Shown here: one piece after another, positions 34,743 through 44,270 of the stretch
How the letters are laid out: each line of letters opens with the position of its first letter
Position numbering within the stretch: the first letter of the stretch is position 1
Assembly: GCF_043677095.1 (NCBI RefSeq)
Contig: NZ_JBHLJR010000002.1
Location: 124,001 to 188,000, forward strand
Source of the DNA: Natronococcus roseus
GTDB taxonomy: Archaea; Halobacteriota; Halobacteria; Halobacteriales; Natrialbaceae
Reading direction: 5' to 3'
DNA length: 64,000 nucleotides
The notes under the pieces: model-generated
Told to the model about the DNA's origin: nothing
The model's database searches: none
The model's input: the letters and a program-made list of their open reading frames with translations, nothing else
Made by a program: the position numbers and the translations under genes

Positions 34743-35932
34743 CCCACGTCGTTCACCTCTCGTCCGTCCACTACCCGTTCGATCCGCGCATCTTCCACAA
34801 GCAACTACAGACGCTGTCGGCCGCGGGCTACCGGACGACGCTGCTCGTCCACCACGACGAGTCGATCGTCCGAGACGACGTCGACGTGCGCTCGGTCGGC
34901 AACGTCGACACCCGGCTCGAGCGCTGGCGAAACCTGCCGACGCTGTTCCGCGAGGCTCGAGCCGAGGACGCCGACGTCTACCACGTCCACGACCCGGAGC
35001 TGTTGCCGATCGGGCTGGCGCTGTCGCTGACCACCGACGCGAGGGTCGTCTACGACGTCCACGAGGACTACGCGGACGCGATCCGCGTCCGCGAGTGGAT
35101 TCCCGATCCCGCCAAACCCGTTCTGCAGCGGGTGTTTCCGGCGATCCAGGGAGCGCTGACCCGACCGCTGGATCTCGTCGTCACGGCCGACGACGCCACC
35201 CGGGAGAGCCTCGCCTCGCGAACGAGTACGCCCGTCGAGACGATCCGGAACCTGCCGAAGGTCGCGGGGATCGAGACCGACCGGGTCGACCTCGAGCGCT
35301 CCCACGAGCACGTGCTGGCCTACGTCGGCGGACTCGACCGGGAGCGGGGGCTGTTGAACATGCTGCAGGTTACCGCCCGCCTTCGGGAGCGAGGGCTCGA
35401 CGTCGGGCTCTGGCTACTCGGGCCGTTCCAGGACGAGGAGATCGAGCGCGAGGCCCGACGATACATGGACGAGGCGGGGATCGCCGACCACGTCCGGCTG
35501 TTCGGCTACGTCGACTACGACGAGATCTTCTCCTATCTCTCGGCGGCCGACGTCGGCCTGCTGTTGGTCGACGAGGAGCGCTTCGAGCGCAACGTCCCGA
35601 CGAAGTTCTTCGAGTATCTCTACTGTGGCCTCCCCGTCGTGCTGACCGAGGTGCCGTCGCTCGAGCCCTACGCGGATTCGGACTACTGCGTCTCCGTTCC
35701 CGAACGCGACCTCGAGCGGGCAACGGAGGAGATCGAACGCCTGCTCGAGGATTCGGATACCCGGCAGGCGATGAGCGACGCCGGACGCGAGGCCGTCGTC
35801 TCCGAGTACAGCTGGGAGGTCGAGCGGGACCGACTGCTCGCCGCGTACGCTCAGCTGACAGGAGCCACGGACACCGACGGCATCGCAGGACCGACCGACG
35901 AAACTGCACGAACCGACGACGAGTACAAATGA
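34739..35932 (+). CDS. Glycosyltransferase, family 4 type (GT-B)
   Basis: 397 residues from ATG 34739, overlapping the previous stop (ATGA). Features: N-terminal VVHLSSVHYPFDPRIFHKQ, VYHVHDPELLPIGLAL, VVYDVHEDY, and the C-terminal nucleotide-sugar site FFEYLYCGLPVVLTEVPS (GT4 EX7E-like region). Soluble, probably membrane-associated. The frame is open upstream, but that part is antisense to the preceding gene's coding frame. A short Thr/Asp-rich tail ends the protein. Confidence 0.88.
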   Translation: MTHVVHLSSVHYPFDPRIFHKQLQTLSAAGYRTTLLVHHDESIVRDDVDVRSVGNVDTRLERWRNLPTLFREARAEDADVYHVHDPELLPIGLALSLTTDARVVYDVHEDYADAIRVREWIPDPAKPVLQRVFPAIQGALTRPLDLVVTADDATRESLASRTSTPVETIRNLPKVAGIETDRVDLERSHEHVLAYVGGLDRERGLLNMLQVTARLRERGLDVGLWLLGPFQDEEIEREARRYMDEAGIADHVRLFGYVDYDEIFSYLSAADVGLLLVDEERFERNVPTKFFEYLYCGLPVVLTEVPSLEPYADSDYCVSVPERDLERATEEIERLLEDSDTRQAMSDAGREAVVSEYSWEVERDRLLAAYAQLTGATDTDGIAGPTDETARTDDEYK

Positions 35933-36831
35933 CCACCGTTTCAGTTATCACGCCGACGTACAACCGGGCGGAGACGCTTCCGCGAGCGATCGAGAGCGTC
36001 CTCGCACAGAGCTACGGGGGGTTCGAACACGTGATCGTCGACGACGGCTCGACCGACGACACCGCGGCCGTCGTCGAGGGGTACGACGACGACCGAATCG
36101 AGTATCTCCGGCTCGAGGGCAACAATGGGGCGAACGTCGCCCGAAACGAAGGGATCCGTGCGGCCTCCGGGGAGTACGTCGCCTTCCTCGACTCCGACGA
36201 CGAGTACTACCCGCGCAAGCTCGAGACCTGCGTCGCCGCCCTCGGGTCGTTACCCGAGACCTACGGCGGCGTCTTTCACGGCTACGACATCTACCGGGGC
36301 GAGGAGTACCTCGGTCCGGAAGCGACCCACGAGGGCCGCGTGGCCCGCTCGGATCTCGGCGAGGCGAACGTTCCCGGCAGCTTCATTACGACGACGTTTC
36401 GCGCGTCCGTCTTCGACGCCGTCGGCGACCTCGACGAGGCGATGGCCTCCTCACAGGACTACGAGTTCTACCTGCGGCTGGCCCGGGAGTACGACCTCTA
36501 CGGACTGGGCACGATCCTGGCGAAACACTACCGGCGAGCGGACTCGATCTCGCTCGACGTCGCGGCGAGACGCGAGGGGAAGGCCCAGCTCGTCGAGCGC
36601 CACGGCGACGTGTTGACCGACCGTCGACACGCCCACCACCACTATCTGCTGGGGTTGACCCACGCGAGACGCGGCGAGATGGCGACGGCGCGGCGGGAGC
36701 TCGCCAGGGCGATCCGGCTCCACCCGACGAACCCGTTCCCGTACGTCCACCTCGCAACCTGCGTGACGCCGCGAACGTTCGCGTTCGGAATGGATGCGAA
36801 ACGACTGGTGAAACGTCTCATCGGCCGATGA
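35929..36831 (+). CDS. Glycosyltransferase, family 2
   Basis: 300 residues from ATG 35929, overlapping the previous stop (ATGA). GT-A fold: VSVITPTYNRAETLPRAIESVLAQSY, IVDDGSTDDT, ARNEGIRAASGEYVAFLDSDDEYY. No transmembrane segment. The C terminus (HHHYLLGLTHARRGEMATARRELARAIRLHPTNP) looks like a TPR-like helical pair, also seen in the GT2 at 50552. Third gene of the coupled series 33558-36831. Confidence 0.9.
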   Translation: MTTVSVITPTYNRAETLPRAIESVLAQSYGGFEHVIVDDGSTDDTAAVVEGYDDDRIEYLRLEGNNGANVARNEGIRAASGEYVAFLDSDDEYYPRKLETCVAALGSLPETYGGVFHGYDIYRGEEYLGPEATHEGRVARSDLGEANVPGSFITTTFRASVFDAVGDLDEAMASSQDYEFYLRLAREYDLYGLGTILAKHYRRADSISLDVAARREGKAQLVERHGDVLTDRRHAHHHYLLGLTHARRGEMATARRELARAIRLHPTNPFPYVHLATCVTPRTFAFGMDAKRLVKRLIGR

Positions 36832-36893
36832 CGGGCCACCCACCCGTTTCGAATTGGCAAGGCACATCAACGAACCTCAAATACTACCCATAG

Positions 36894-38123
36894 ATGCGTC
36901 TCCACGACGAGGATCTCGATGCCGCCGTCGCCGTCTGCTACGTCGCGTTCGTCTTCTCCGGCGTGTACAAAAGCGCCTGGTACCTCGAGTGGTCGCCGAT
37001 CGATCTGACGGTGTTGCTCGGCGGGATAACCGTCGGGCTCTCCGCGCTGTTGGTCGCCGCCGGGCGACTCGAACTCACGCTCCCGTCGGTCGTCATCCCC
37101 ACGCTGTTCGGTCTCTTCGCCGGCTACGCCGTTCTCTCCGGACTCTGGACTCCGAGCACCGAGTACTACTTCTTCAAGTCGCTGCGGCTGGTCGGCGTCA
37201 CCGGGCTGGCGCTCGGTGCCGGCGCGGTCGTCGTCGCGACGTCGTCTCGCCGGCTCCGGTACGCCGGGTTCGCCACGGCGGGAGTCGGGTTCGTCACCGC
37301 CCTCGATATGTTGTACCGATACCAGCGGGCCGGCGGCGGCGAGCTCTCTCCGTTCGGCACGAACTACCTCATAACCGGTCGGGCGATCGGGTTGGGACTG
37401 TTGCTCGCGGTCGGCTACCTCGTCCTCTCGAGGGAGGATCGAACGCTCACGATCGCGGCGCTTTTCGGCGCCGTCACGATGAGTTACGCCCTGCTCGTGA
37501 GCGGGGCTCGCGGGCCGACGGTCGCCGTCGCCGGTGCGATCGGACTGCTCGTTCTCGCGGGAATCGTCCTCGGAACGCTGCCGAACGGCCGGATCGCGCT
37601 GGCGGGGTACGGCGCTGTGGGACTCGTCTCACTGATCGGGTTCGCTACCGTCGCCCGGCAACTGCGGGGCATCCAGCGACTGCTCACGCTGGCCGACGGT
37701 CCGGGGCGCTCGCTCGGTCTTCGCTTTGGCTACTGGACGAACACGTTCGATGCCCTGAACCCGGCCATGCTCCTCTTCGGCGAAGGGTTGGGTGCCTGGC
37801 CGGTGCTGATCGATCCGGGCTACGACACCCGCTACTACCCGCACAACATCGTCCTCGAGGTGCTGTTCGAACTCGGCATCGTCGGGCTCGTGCTCCTCGG
37901 TGCGCTGTTCGGCTACGCGCTGTTGAACGCCGCCCGGGACTGGCTCGAGCACGAGGAGGCGACCCACGTCGTTCTCGGAGTTCTCTTCGCTTACATGCTC
38001 GTGAACGCCATGGTGACCGGAGACCTGAACGACAACCGGTTCCTGTTCGCGATCGTCGGCGTGATGGCCTACGCCGTCGGGAGCCGACGAATCAGCTCCA
38101 TTCGATCGGAATCTACTCCCTGA
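36894..38123 (+). CDS. O-antigen ligase/polymerase-like membrane protein (copy A)
   Basis: 409 residues, about 11 hydrophobic segments. The family hallmark is a large loop ending in YYPHNIVLEVLFELGIVGLVLLG, and LFGEGLGAWP ahead of it. Such proteins (WaaL/Wzy/RfaL) polymerise or transfer lipid-linked glycan outside the membrane. Sixty-two nt separate it from the GT2, so it probably belongs to the same operon. It is one of four such proteins in the locus. Confidence 0.82.
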   Translation: MRLHDEDLDAAVAVCYVAFVFSGVYKSAWYLEWSPIDLTVLLGGITVGLSALLVAAGRLELTLPSVVIPTLFGLFAGYAVLSGLWTPSTEYYFFKSLRLVGVTGLALGAGAVVVATSSRRLRYAGFATAGVGFVTALDMLYRYQRAGGGELSPFGTNYLITGRAIGLGLLLAVGYLVLSREDRTLTIAALFGAVTMSYALLVSGARGPTVAVAGAIGLLVLAGIVLGTLPNGRIALAGYGAVGLVSLIGFATVARQLRGIQRLLTLADGPGRSLGLRFGYWTNTFDALNPAMLLFGEGLGAWPVLIDPGYDTRYYPHNIVLEVLFELGIVGLVLLGALFGYALLNAARDWLEHEEATHVVLGVLFAYMLVNAMVTGDLNDNRFLFAIVGVMAYAVGSRRISSIRSESTP

Positions 38124-38187
38124 GAGCGCAGCGGCACGCTCGAGGACGGGACGCTTTTCTAACCGGTCCTCGCGAATCGACCCGCCG

Positions 38188-39630
38188 CTACGGGCGCGGC
38201 TCCGCTCGGTGTCCGAAAACGAGGTAGCCGATCGCGGCGGTCGCGAGCACCGCGCCGACGGACCAGTCGAACATGGTGTAGGACTCGAAGAACTGGTGGA
38301 TCGCCCAGCCGACGGCGAGCGCGAGCATCGCGACGTCGACCTCGCGGTAGGTGACCGTGCGCGCGACGATGCTGCCGGCGACGAGCCCGATGTAAGCGAG
38401 TCCGCCGACGAGCCCGGTCTGAATGAGTACCGAGAGATACGAGTTGTGCGGCGTCGGTGCCCCCTCTCTCGGGAGGTAGGGCTCGATGACCGTGTTGGCC
38501 GGCCCGCTGCCGTGGCCGAACAGGAGGGGACCGTCGCCGATCGCACTCAGGCTCGCGGCCCAGAGTTCGAACCGACCCGTCGCGGAGATGCCGACGACTT
38601 CGAGTGCCATCGCGGCGATGACTCCGAACACGCCGAGGGTAGTCGTCGCGACCGCGACCGGGACGAGCTTTCGGTCGCCGACGGCGTAGGCGGCGTAGAT
38701 CGCCGTCGCAACCGCCGCGGCGAGCATCGCCGCTCGAGCGTTCGAGAGGAAGAGGCCGATCCCACAGGTGACCGCGAGCACCGCGGCGACGGGCGTGCCG
38801 ATCGGTCGCCGTTCGTCGAGCGAACGGTGGAGTTCGACGACCGCGGCGACGAAGCCGGCGAACGACAGCAGGCCCAGCCCGTTCGGGTTCGGGAAGACCG
38901 ACTGCAGCGTCAGGATATCCGGATCGAACCCGGGAACGCTCGGCGAGGACGCGGTGTACCGGCCGACTTCGAAGAGCCACAGCGTGTAGTCGCCGACGAC
39001 GTACGTCGCCACTCCGAGCGCCACGACGATCGCGGCGAAACCCGAGAGAACGCGAAGGAACACCCGCCCGGGGACGAGTCTGGGGAGGACGAAGAGGCTC
39101 ACTCCCATCACCGTCGCGGCCCACACCGGCCACCGCGACTGCGTGCTCGAGGGAACGAACGCGAGCGTGTGTGCGAGATACACGCCGACGATCACCGCGA
39201 AGCAGCCGACGACGGCCCACTGGCCCGCCGTGTACCGTCTGGCGTCGGTGACGACGAGAACGAACGAGAGGAGAACGGCGAACGCAAGGCCGATCGCGAG
39301 CACTCGGCTCGAGCCCACTCCGAACCCCGGCGAACTGGTCTGGTAGAGCAGGCCGGCGAGGACGCCCGTGATTCCGAACACGGAGAGGATCGCCGCCCAC
39401 CGGTGCGTCCGACGATCGTCGGTGACGACGGCGAGCCGAGTTCCCAGAACCGCGCCGAGGACGATCGCGGCCACCGAGAGCTGCCACGCCGGGATCGCGT
39501 CGGTCACTTGTGCGACGAGAACCAGAAACAGGTAGAGCGCGAACAGTCCGTAGATCGTGCCCTCGAGGAGTCGGTCGGCTTCCGGACTCCGGATGAGAGA
39601 CGTAGCCGAGTCTCGCTCAGCGGTACTCAC
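38188..39630 (-). CDS. O-antigen ligase/polymerase-like membrane protein (copy B)
   Basis: 480 residues from a GTG at 39628-39630. This start is chosen because the paralogue at 44271 begins the same way (VSxxER) and because AAATATTT (39657-39664) is a well-spaced TATA box. About 12 hydrophobic segments; GPLLFGHGSGPANTVIEPYL and TPHNSYLSVLIQTGLVGGLAYIG are the ligase signatures. Copy D at 44271 shares long nearly identical stretches in both protein and DNA. It opposes the surrounding genes. Confidence 0.82.
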   Translation of the reverse strand: MSTAERDSATSLIRSPEADRLLEGTIYGLFALYLFLVLVAQVTDAIPAWQLSVAAIVLGAVLGTRLAVVTDDRRTHRWAAILSVFGITGVLAGLLYQTSSPGFGVGSSRVLAIGLAFAVLLSFVLVVTDARRYTAGQWAVVGCFAVIVGVYLAHTLAFVPSSTQSRWPVWAATVMGVSLFVLPRLVPGRVFLRVLSGFAAIVVALGVATYVVGDYTLWLFEVGRYTASSPSVPGFDPDILTLQSVFPNPNGLGLLSFAGFVAAVVELHRSLDERRPIGTPVAAVLAVTCGIGLFLSNARAAMLAAAVATAIYAAYAVGDRKLVPVAVATTTLGVFGVIAAMALEVVGISATGRFELWAASLSAIGDGPLLFGHGSGPANTVIEPYLPREGAPTPHNSYLSVLIQTGLVGGLAYIGLVAGSIVARTVTYREVDVAMLALAVGWAIHQFFESYTMFDWSVGAVLATAAIGYLVFGHRAEPRP

Positions 39631-39656
39631 TGTCCTACAGATTCGAAGTCGGGAAC

Positions 39657-39664
39657 AAATATTT
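39657..39664 (-). promoter_or_regulatory. TATA box of ligase copy B
   Basis: AAATATTT, 27-34 nt before the GTG at 39630; supports a leaderless GTG start. Confidence 0.5.
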
Positions 39665-39838
39665 GCTCCTATTCGCACGGACGACCTCGCGACTTCGAGG
39701 TCAGATCGGATCTGACCCGACAGTGGAGCGAAACCGCTCTGAGCCCACACAGTGCTCGTCTTGCGGCCGAACTCTACAAAATAAATACCGGTCCGTACCA
39801 GAACGTTATTGTAACGAGAGACTCACCAGTTAGTGTCA

Positions 39839-40576
39839 ATGCAAGCCGTCGTACTCGCCGCCGGAGAGGGAACGCGACTCCGGCCGCTGACCGAAGACAA
39901 GCCGAAGGGACTCGTCGAGGTCGACGAGAAGCCGATCATCACTCACTGTCTCGACCGCCTCGTCGAGCTGGGCGCGAGCGAGTTCGTCATCGTCGTCGGC
40001 TACCTCAAGGAGAAGATCATCGACCACTACGGCGACGAGTATCGCGGCGTGCCGATCACGTACGCCCACCAGCGCGAACAGAACGGCCTCGCCCACGCGC
40101 TGCTTTGCGTCGAGGAACACATCGACGACGACTTCATGCTGATCCTGGGCGATAACGTTTTCGAGGCGAACCTCGAGGACGTCGTCCGCCGCCAGCAGGA
40201 GGAACGCGCGGACGCGGCGTTCCTCGTCGAGGAAGTCCCCTGGGAGGAAGCCTCCCGCTACGGCGTCTGCGATACGAACGCCTACGGCGAGATCACCGAC
40301 GTCGTCGAGAAGCCAGACGACCCACCATCCAATCTCGTGATGACCGGCTTCTACACGTTCACGCCCGCGATCTTCCACGCCTGCCACCTCGTCCAGCCCT
40401 CCGACCGCGGGGAGTACGAGATCAGCGACGCCGTCGACCTGCTGATCCAGTCGGGACGCACTATCGACGCCATCGGTCTGGACGGCTGGCGTATCGACGT
40501 CGGCTACCCCGAGGACCGCGACGAGGCCGAACGGCGCCTCGAGGAGAAAGTACCGGCCGAAGCCAGCTCCGACTGA
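39839..40576 (+). CDS. Sugar-1-phosphate nucleotidyltransferase (copy 2, AglF-like)
   Basis: 245 residues from ATG 39839 (a GTG two codons earlier is possible). Signature AAGEGTRLRPLTEDKPKGLVEV, metal-site ILGDNVFEANL, and EKPDDPPSNLVMTGFY. It resembles haloarchaeal AglF, a UTP-glucose-1-phosphate uridylyltransferase of S-layer glycosylation; the assignment is by similarity recalled, not aligned. An AAATAAATACC element at 39778-39788 may be its TATA box. It would supply nucleotide sugars to this locus. Confidence 0.87.
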   Translation: MQAVVLAAGEGTRLRPLTEDKPKGLVEVDEKPIITHCLDRLVELGASEFVIVVGYLKEKIIDHYGDEYRGVPITYAHQREQNGLAHALLCVEEHIDDDFMLILGDNVFEANLEDVVRRQQEERADAAFLVEEVPWEEASRYGVCDTNAYGEITDVVEKPDDPPSNLVMTGFYTFTPAIFHACHLVQPSDRGEYEISDAVDLLIQSGRTIDAIGLDGWRIDVGYPEDRDEAERRLEEKVPAEASSD

Positions 40577-40649
40577 CCGCCCGGGACTGGCCGCGGCAGG
40601 TTCCGACGAGATTATACGATTCCGACGGCGATGCGTTACTACCTCCGAG

Positions 40650-42455
40650 ATGTCTACTGACGATGCCGAACATATCTCTCGGCGCGACAAAATCGACGCA
40701 CTGTTGGACGTCGCCCGATTCAGCCCGAAGTTCACGACGCTGATCGTCGGCCTCGGGCTGCTCGCCGCGGTTCTCGAAGGGATCGGACTGAGTTTCATCC
40801 TGCCGATCATCGAGATCGTCCAGGCCGACGATCCCGTCGCCGAGGCCGACGGGCTGATGGAAGCGTTCGTCGTCGCCTACGACGCCCTCGGCGTCCCGTT
40901 TACCCTCGGGTTCGTGGTGGCCGGTGTCGCCGTCGTAATGACGGTGCGGTACACGGCGAGTTTCCTCGTCGGCTGGTTCCGCGAGGCGCTGCGGACCTAC
41001 TACATTCGTGATCTGCAGGTGCGGGCGTTCGACAACGCCCTCGACGCCGAAGTGAAGTACTTCGACGAAGAGGGCTCCGACGACATCCTCAACGCGATCG
41101 TCACCCAGACCTACTACGCGGGGCGGGTGATCCGGCGCGTAATCAAGGTCCTCGAGCAACTCTTTCTCTCGCTCGCGTATCTGACGATCGCGCTGGTGAT
41201 GGCGCCGACGCTGACGCTGATCGCGATCGCCATCCTCGGCGGACTGACGGTCCTGCTTCGGGGCGTCCTCGAGGGCGGATACGACCTCGGTGACGAGGTC
41301 GCCGACGCCAACGAACGCCGACAGGAGGCCGCCCAGGCCGGCACGCAGGGGATCCGCGACGTGCGGATCTTCGGGCTCGCCGGGGAGCTGCGCGGGAACT
41401 TCCTCGACGCCGTCGACCAGTACACGACCGCGCGAATCAAACTCCGGCGCAACGAGGCCGCGATCGACAACTTCTACAACCTCGGCGTCGCGGTCTCCGT
41501 GTTCTTGCTCATCTACCTCGCGCTCACGTTCGCCGATCTGTCGATCGGCGCGCTCGGCGTCTTCCTCTTTGCGATGATGCAACTCGGTCCCAAGGTCAGC
41601 GCACTCAACGAGTACTACTACAAGGTCGAGAACGACCTTCCCCACCTCGTCCGCACCCAGAAGTTTATCCAAGACCTCGAGGACCGCGAGGAGGTCAACG
41701 AGCCGACCCGCGAGGTGCCCGACACGGTCAACCACGTCGAGTTCGACGACGTCGAGTTCTCCTACGACGGCGACGAACGGGTGCTCAAGGGGATCGACTT
41801 CGAGGTCGAGAAAGGCGAGTTCGTCGCGTTCGTCGGCCAGTCGGGCGCCGGGAAGTCGACGATCGTCTCGCTGCTGGCTCGGCTGTACGAGGTCGACCGC
41901 GGCGAGATCCGCGCCAACGGCGTTCCCATCGGTGAGATGGACGTCGACGAGTGGCGCGATCGGATCTCGATCGTCCGCCAGGATCCGTTCATCTTCAACG
42001 ACACGCTGCGGTACAACCTCACGATCGGCAACCGGGACGTGACCCAGGCCGAGATCGAGCGGGCGTGTTCGATCGCGAAGATCGACGAGTTCCTCGACGA
42101 TCTCCCGAACGGGTACGACACCGTCCTCGGCGACGACGGCACGCGGCTGTCGGGCGGCCAGAAACAGCGCGTCTCGCTGGCCCGAGCGCTGCTCGAGGAC
42201 ACCGAGCTGTTGATCTTGGACGAGGCGACGAGTGATCTTGACTCGAGTCTCGAACAAGAGGTTCAGGCAGCGATCGAGGGGATGGACCGGGACTACGCGA
42301 TGCTCGCGATCGCCCACCGACTCTCGACCGTCGAGAACGCGGATCGCATCTACACGGTTTCGGACGGCAAGGTCGTCGAGGCCGGCCAGCACGGGGACCT
42401 GATCGACCGGGGCGGACAGTACGCCGACCTGTACGCGATCCAGTCGCGCAAGTGA
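40650..42455 (+). CDS. ABC transporter, fused membrane and ATPase domains (lipid/glycan exporter type)
   Basis: 601 residues. Residues 1-330 are a six-helix exporter membrane domain. The ATPase domain has Walker A GQSGAGKS (396-403), signature LSGGQKQR (from 500), Walker B LLILDEATSDLD (Asp524, Glu525) and the H-loop His556 in AIAHRLS. The layout is that of MsbA and of PglK, which flips lipid-linked oligosaccharide; a flippase role is inferred from the position. ATTATACG at 40613-40620 lies 30-37 nt before the ATG, a likely TATA box. Confidence 0.9.
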   Translation: MSTDDAEHISRRDKIDALLDVARFSPKFTTLIVGLGLLAAVLEGIGLSFILPIIEIVQADDPVAEADGLMEAFVVAYDALGVPFTLGFVVAGVAVVMTVRYTASFLVGWFREALRTYYIRDLQVRAFDNALDAEVKYFDEEGSDDILNAIVTQTYYAGRVIRRVIKVLEQLFLSLAYLTIALVMAPTLTLIAIAILGGLTVLLRGVLEGGYDLGDEVADANERRQEAAQAGTQGIRDVRIFGLAGELRGNFLDAVDQYTTARIKLRRNEAAIDNFYNLGVAVSVFLLIYLALTFADLSIGALGVFLFAMMQLGPKVSALNEYYYKVENDLPHLVRTQKFIQDLEDREEVNEPTREVPDTVNHVEFDDVEFSYDGDERVLKGIDFEVEKGEFVAFVGQSGAGKSTIVSLLARLYEVDRGEIRANGVPIGEMDVDEWRDRISIVRQDPFIFNDTLRYNLTIGNRDVTQAEIERACSIAKIDEFLDDLPNGYDTVLGDDGTRLSGGQKQRVSLARALLEDTELLILDEATSDLDSSLEQEVQAAIEGMDRDYAMLAIAHRLSTVENADRIYTVSDGKVVEAGQHGDLIDRGGQYADLYAIQSRK

Positions 42456-42460
42456 CTCGA

Positions 42461-43219
42461 ATGCGTGCGACCGATCGTTCACACGTCGAGTTCATCGGCC
42501 CGCCGGGAGCGGGTAAGTCGGCGGTACACGGACGGCTCACATCGGATTCGCGGTACTACGGCGGGATCTACGAGGACGGGCTCGAGCGGCTGGTTCTGGA
42601 TCGCTACGACGGCCCGACTCGGCTGGCGTACCGACTGTTGCCGTCGCGTCCCCGCTCGTACGCGGAGACGCTCGTTCTGCAGCACCCGATTCGGAAACGG
42701 CTGTTCTCGTCGTTCTTGCTCGAGCAGCCGTCGTTTCCGGACGCGATGGTCGGCGCCCGACGAGCGGTCTCTCGGGAACCCGACCAGGCTGCGTCGCTGC
42801 TCAGGGACGCCGCGGAGCGCTACCAGCTCGGCGTCGAGACGGTCCGGTCCGACGAGCGGTTCTGTATGGACGAGGGGTTCGCGATGGGGGCCGTCTCGGT
42901 CCGCTGGCGGGGCGGAGACCGGTTCTCCCTCGAGGCGTACTTCGATCGCGTGCCGACGCCGGAGATGCTCGTCTACGTCACCGCGCCGACGGCGGTCTGC
43001 CTCCGGCGCCAGCGCAGCCGGGAGAAGTCTCTCTCGGAGCGACACGGCGTCGCGAGGCTGGACGACGCACAGGAGCGACACGAGCGAGCCTGTTCGGAAG
43101 TCGTCGAGGCAGCCGAGGCCGACGACTCCATCACCGTCATCAGAGTCTCGAACGAAGGGAGCCTCGAGGATGCCGTCGCAACCATCGATCGGGCACTGCG
43201 AAGCGACGGGAGCGGTTGA
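42461..43219 (+). CDS. P-loop NTPase/kinase-like protein of the glycan locus (copy 1)
   Basis: 252 residues from ATG 42461; a GTG at 42452, overlapping the ABC stop, is an alternative. Walker A FIGPPGAGKS (about 11-20) is at the very N terminus. A second conserved element, FCMDEGFAMGAVSV (about 135-148), and a strand MLVYVTAPTAVCLRRQRSREK (about 170-190) resemble the substrate and lid regions of small-molecule kinases. A related protein is at 52703. No membrane helix. The reaction is unknown; phosphorylation of a sugar, lipid or other glycan precursor is inference. Confidence 0.65.
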   Translation: MRATDRSHVEFIGPPGAGKSAVHGRLTSDSRYYGGIYEDGLERLVLDRYDGPTRLAYRLLPSRPRSYAETLVLQHPIRKRLFSSFLLEQPSFPDAMVGARRAVSREPDQAASLLRDAAERYQLGVETVRSDERFCMDEGFAMGAVSVRWRGGDRFSLEAYFDRVPTPEMLVYVTAPTAVCLRRQRSREKSLSERHGVARLDDAQERHERACSEVVEAAEADDSITVIRVSNEGSLEDAVATIDRALRSDGSG

Positions 43220-43474
43220 TCGCTCGCTCGCAACCGATACCGACACCGATCGAGTGAGGACCGGCGCTCGAGGGTGAGGGACGTCGGATCCGACGCCGAT
43301 CGTTCCCAGATCCCCGCGTCCGACGACTCGATAGCCTTTTGACGCAGAGCTAGCAGGTATGCTATAACGTGCGTGCCGAGAACCGATGATGGGCTGTGTA
43401 TCGACGCGGGGCGGTCTCCGCGTCCCGGTCTCGAGGGGTGAGCGGACGACCGATCGCGGCGTCCGCGGGTCGCC

Positions 43475-44203
43475 GTGAGCCGTAGCCTCGGCGTGATGGA
43501 GGCACTCCGAGCGATCCTTCCGGAGTGGTCTCTCGAGGCGTTCGCCGCGGCGACGCTGTTCGGGGACCTCCTGTTCGTCGCCCCCGCGCTGGTGCTGTTT
43601 TACCTCGTCGACGTCGGCTCGTCGATTCGGCGCGGCCGACGGGAGGAGCCGCTGTGTTCCGACCGAACGGCGTCTCTCATCGCGACCGTCTTCGGCGGCC
43701 TCGCGCTCGTCGTCCTGCTCGAGTCGGTGTTCGCGCTTCCGCGTCCGCCCGCGGAGTACCACGTGATCGAGCCCAGTGAGTTCGGCTTTCCGAGCGGACA
43801 CACGATGGCTGCCACGGTCTTCTGGGGCGCGCTGGCGCTGTGGCTCCCGCGCGGCCGGCGGTCGGTTCGAATCGGTATCGCCGGAGCGATCGTTGCCCTC
43901 GTCGCCGTCTCCCGGCTCGCACTAGGTGTGCACTACCTCGTCGACGTCGTCGCGTCCGTGGCGTTCGGCGCCGTCTACCTCGCCACGGTCGGCCGGCTCG
44001 CGCTGGACCGACCGCTGCGGGCGTTCCTCACGGCGCTCGGAATCGCGCTCGCGGCTGCGGTCGCCACCGGGGTTAACGATCGGGCGCTCCTCGCGCTCGT
44101 CGGGACCGCCGTCGGACTGGTCGGCTGGTGGCTCGTCGAACGCCCGGCGATCCGACGACGGGTGTACGGCATATACGACCGTCTCGTCACGGGTTCGACC
44201 TGA
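43475..44203 (+). CDS. PAP2-superfamily membrane phosphatase of the glycan locus
   Basis: 242 residues, GTG start (ATG at 43496 also in frame). PAP2 motifs: RP (90-91) with the usual upstream Lys replaced by Glu83, PSGH (106-109), SR (146-147), H153 and D157. In a glycan locus the likely role is to hydrolyse dolichyl (or undecaprenyl) pyrophosphate left after ligation, recycling the carrier lipid; this is inference. It lies convergent to ligase copy D. Confidence 0.82.
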   Translation: MSRSLGVMEALRAILPEWSLEAFAAATLFGDLLFVAPALVLFYLVDVGSSIRRGRREEPLCSDRTASLIATVFGGLALVVLLESVFALPRPPAEYHVIEPSEFGFPSGHTMAATVFWGALALWLPRGRRSVRIGIAGAIVALVAVSRLALGVHYLVDVVASVAFGAVYLATVGRLALDRPLRAFLTALGIALAAAVATGVNDRALLALVGTAVGLVGWWLVERPAIRRRVYGIYDRLVTGST

Positions 44204-44270
44204 GAGCTGCCGGAACCGTTCGGTCACCGATGCGCTCGAGGAGTCGTCCGTGCGCTCGGCTTCGGTCTCT

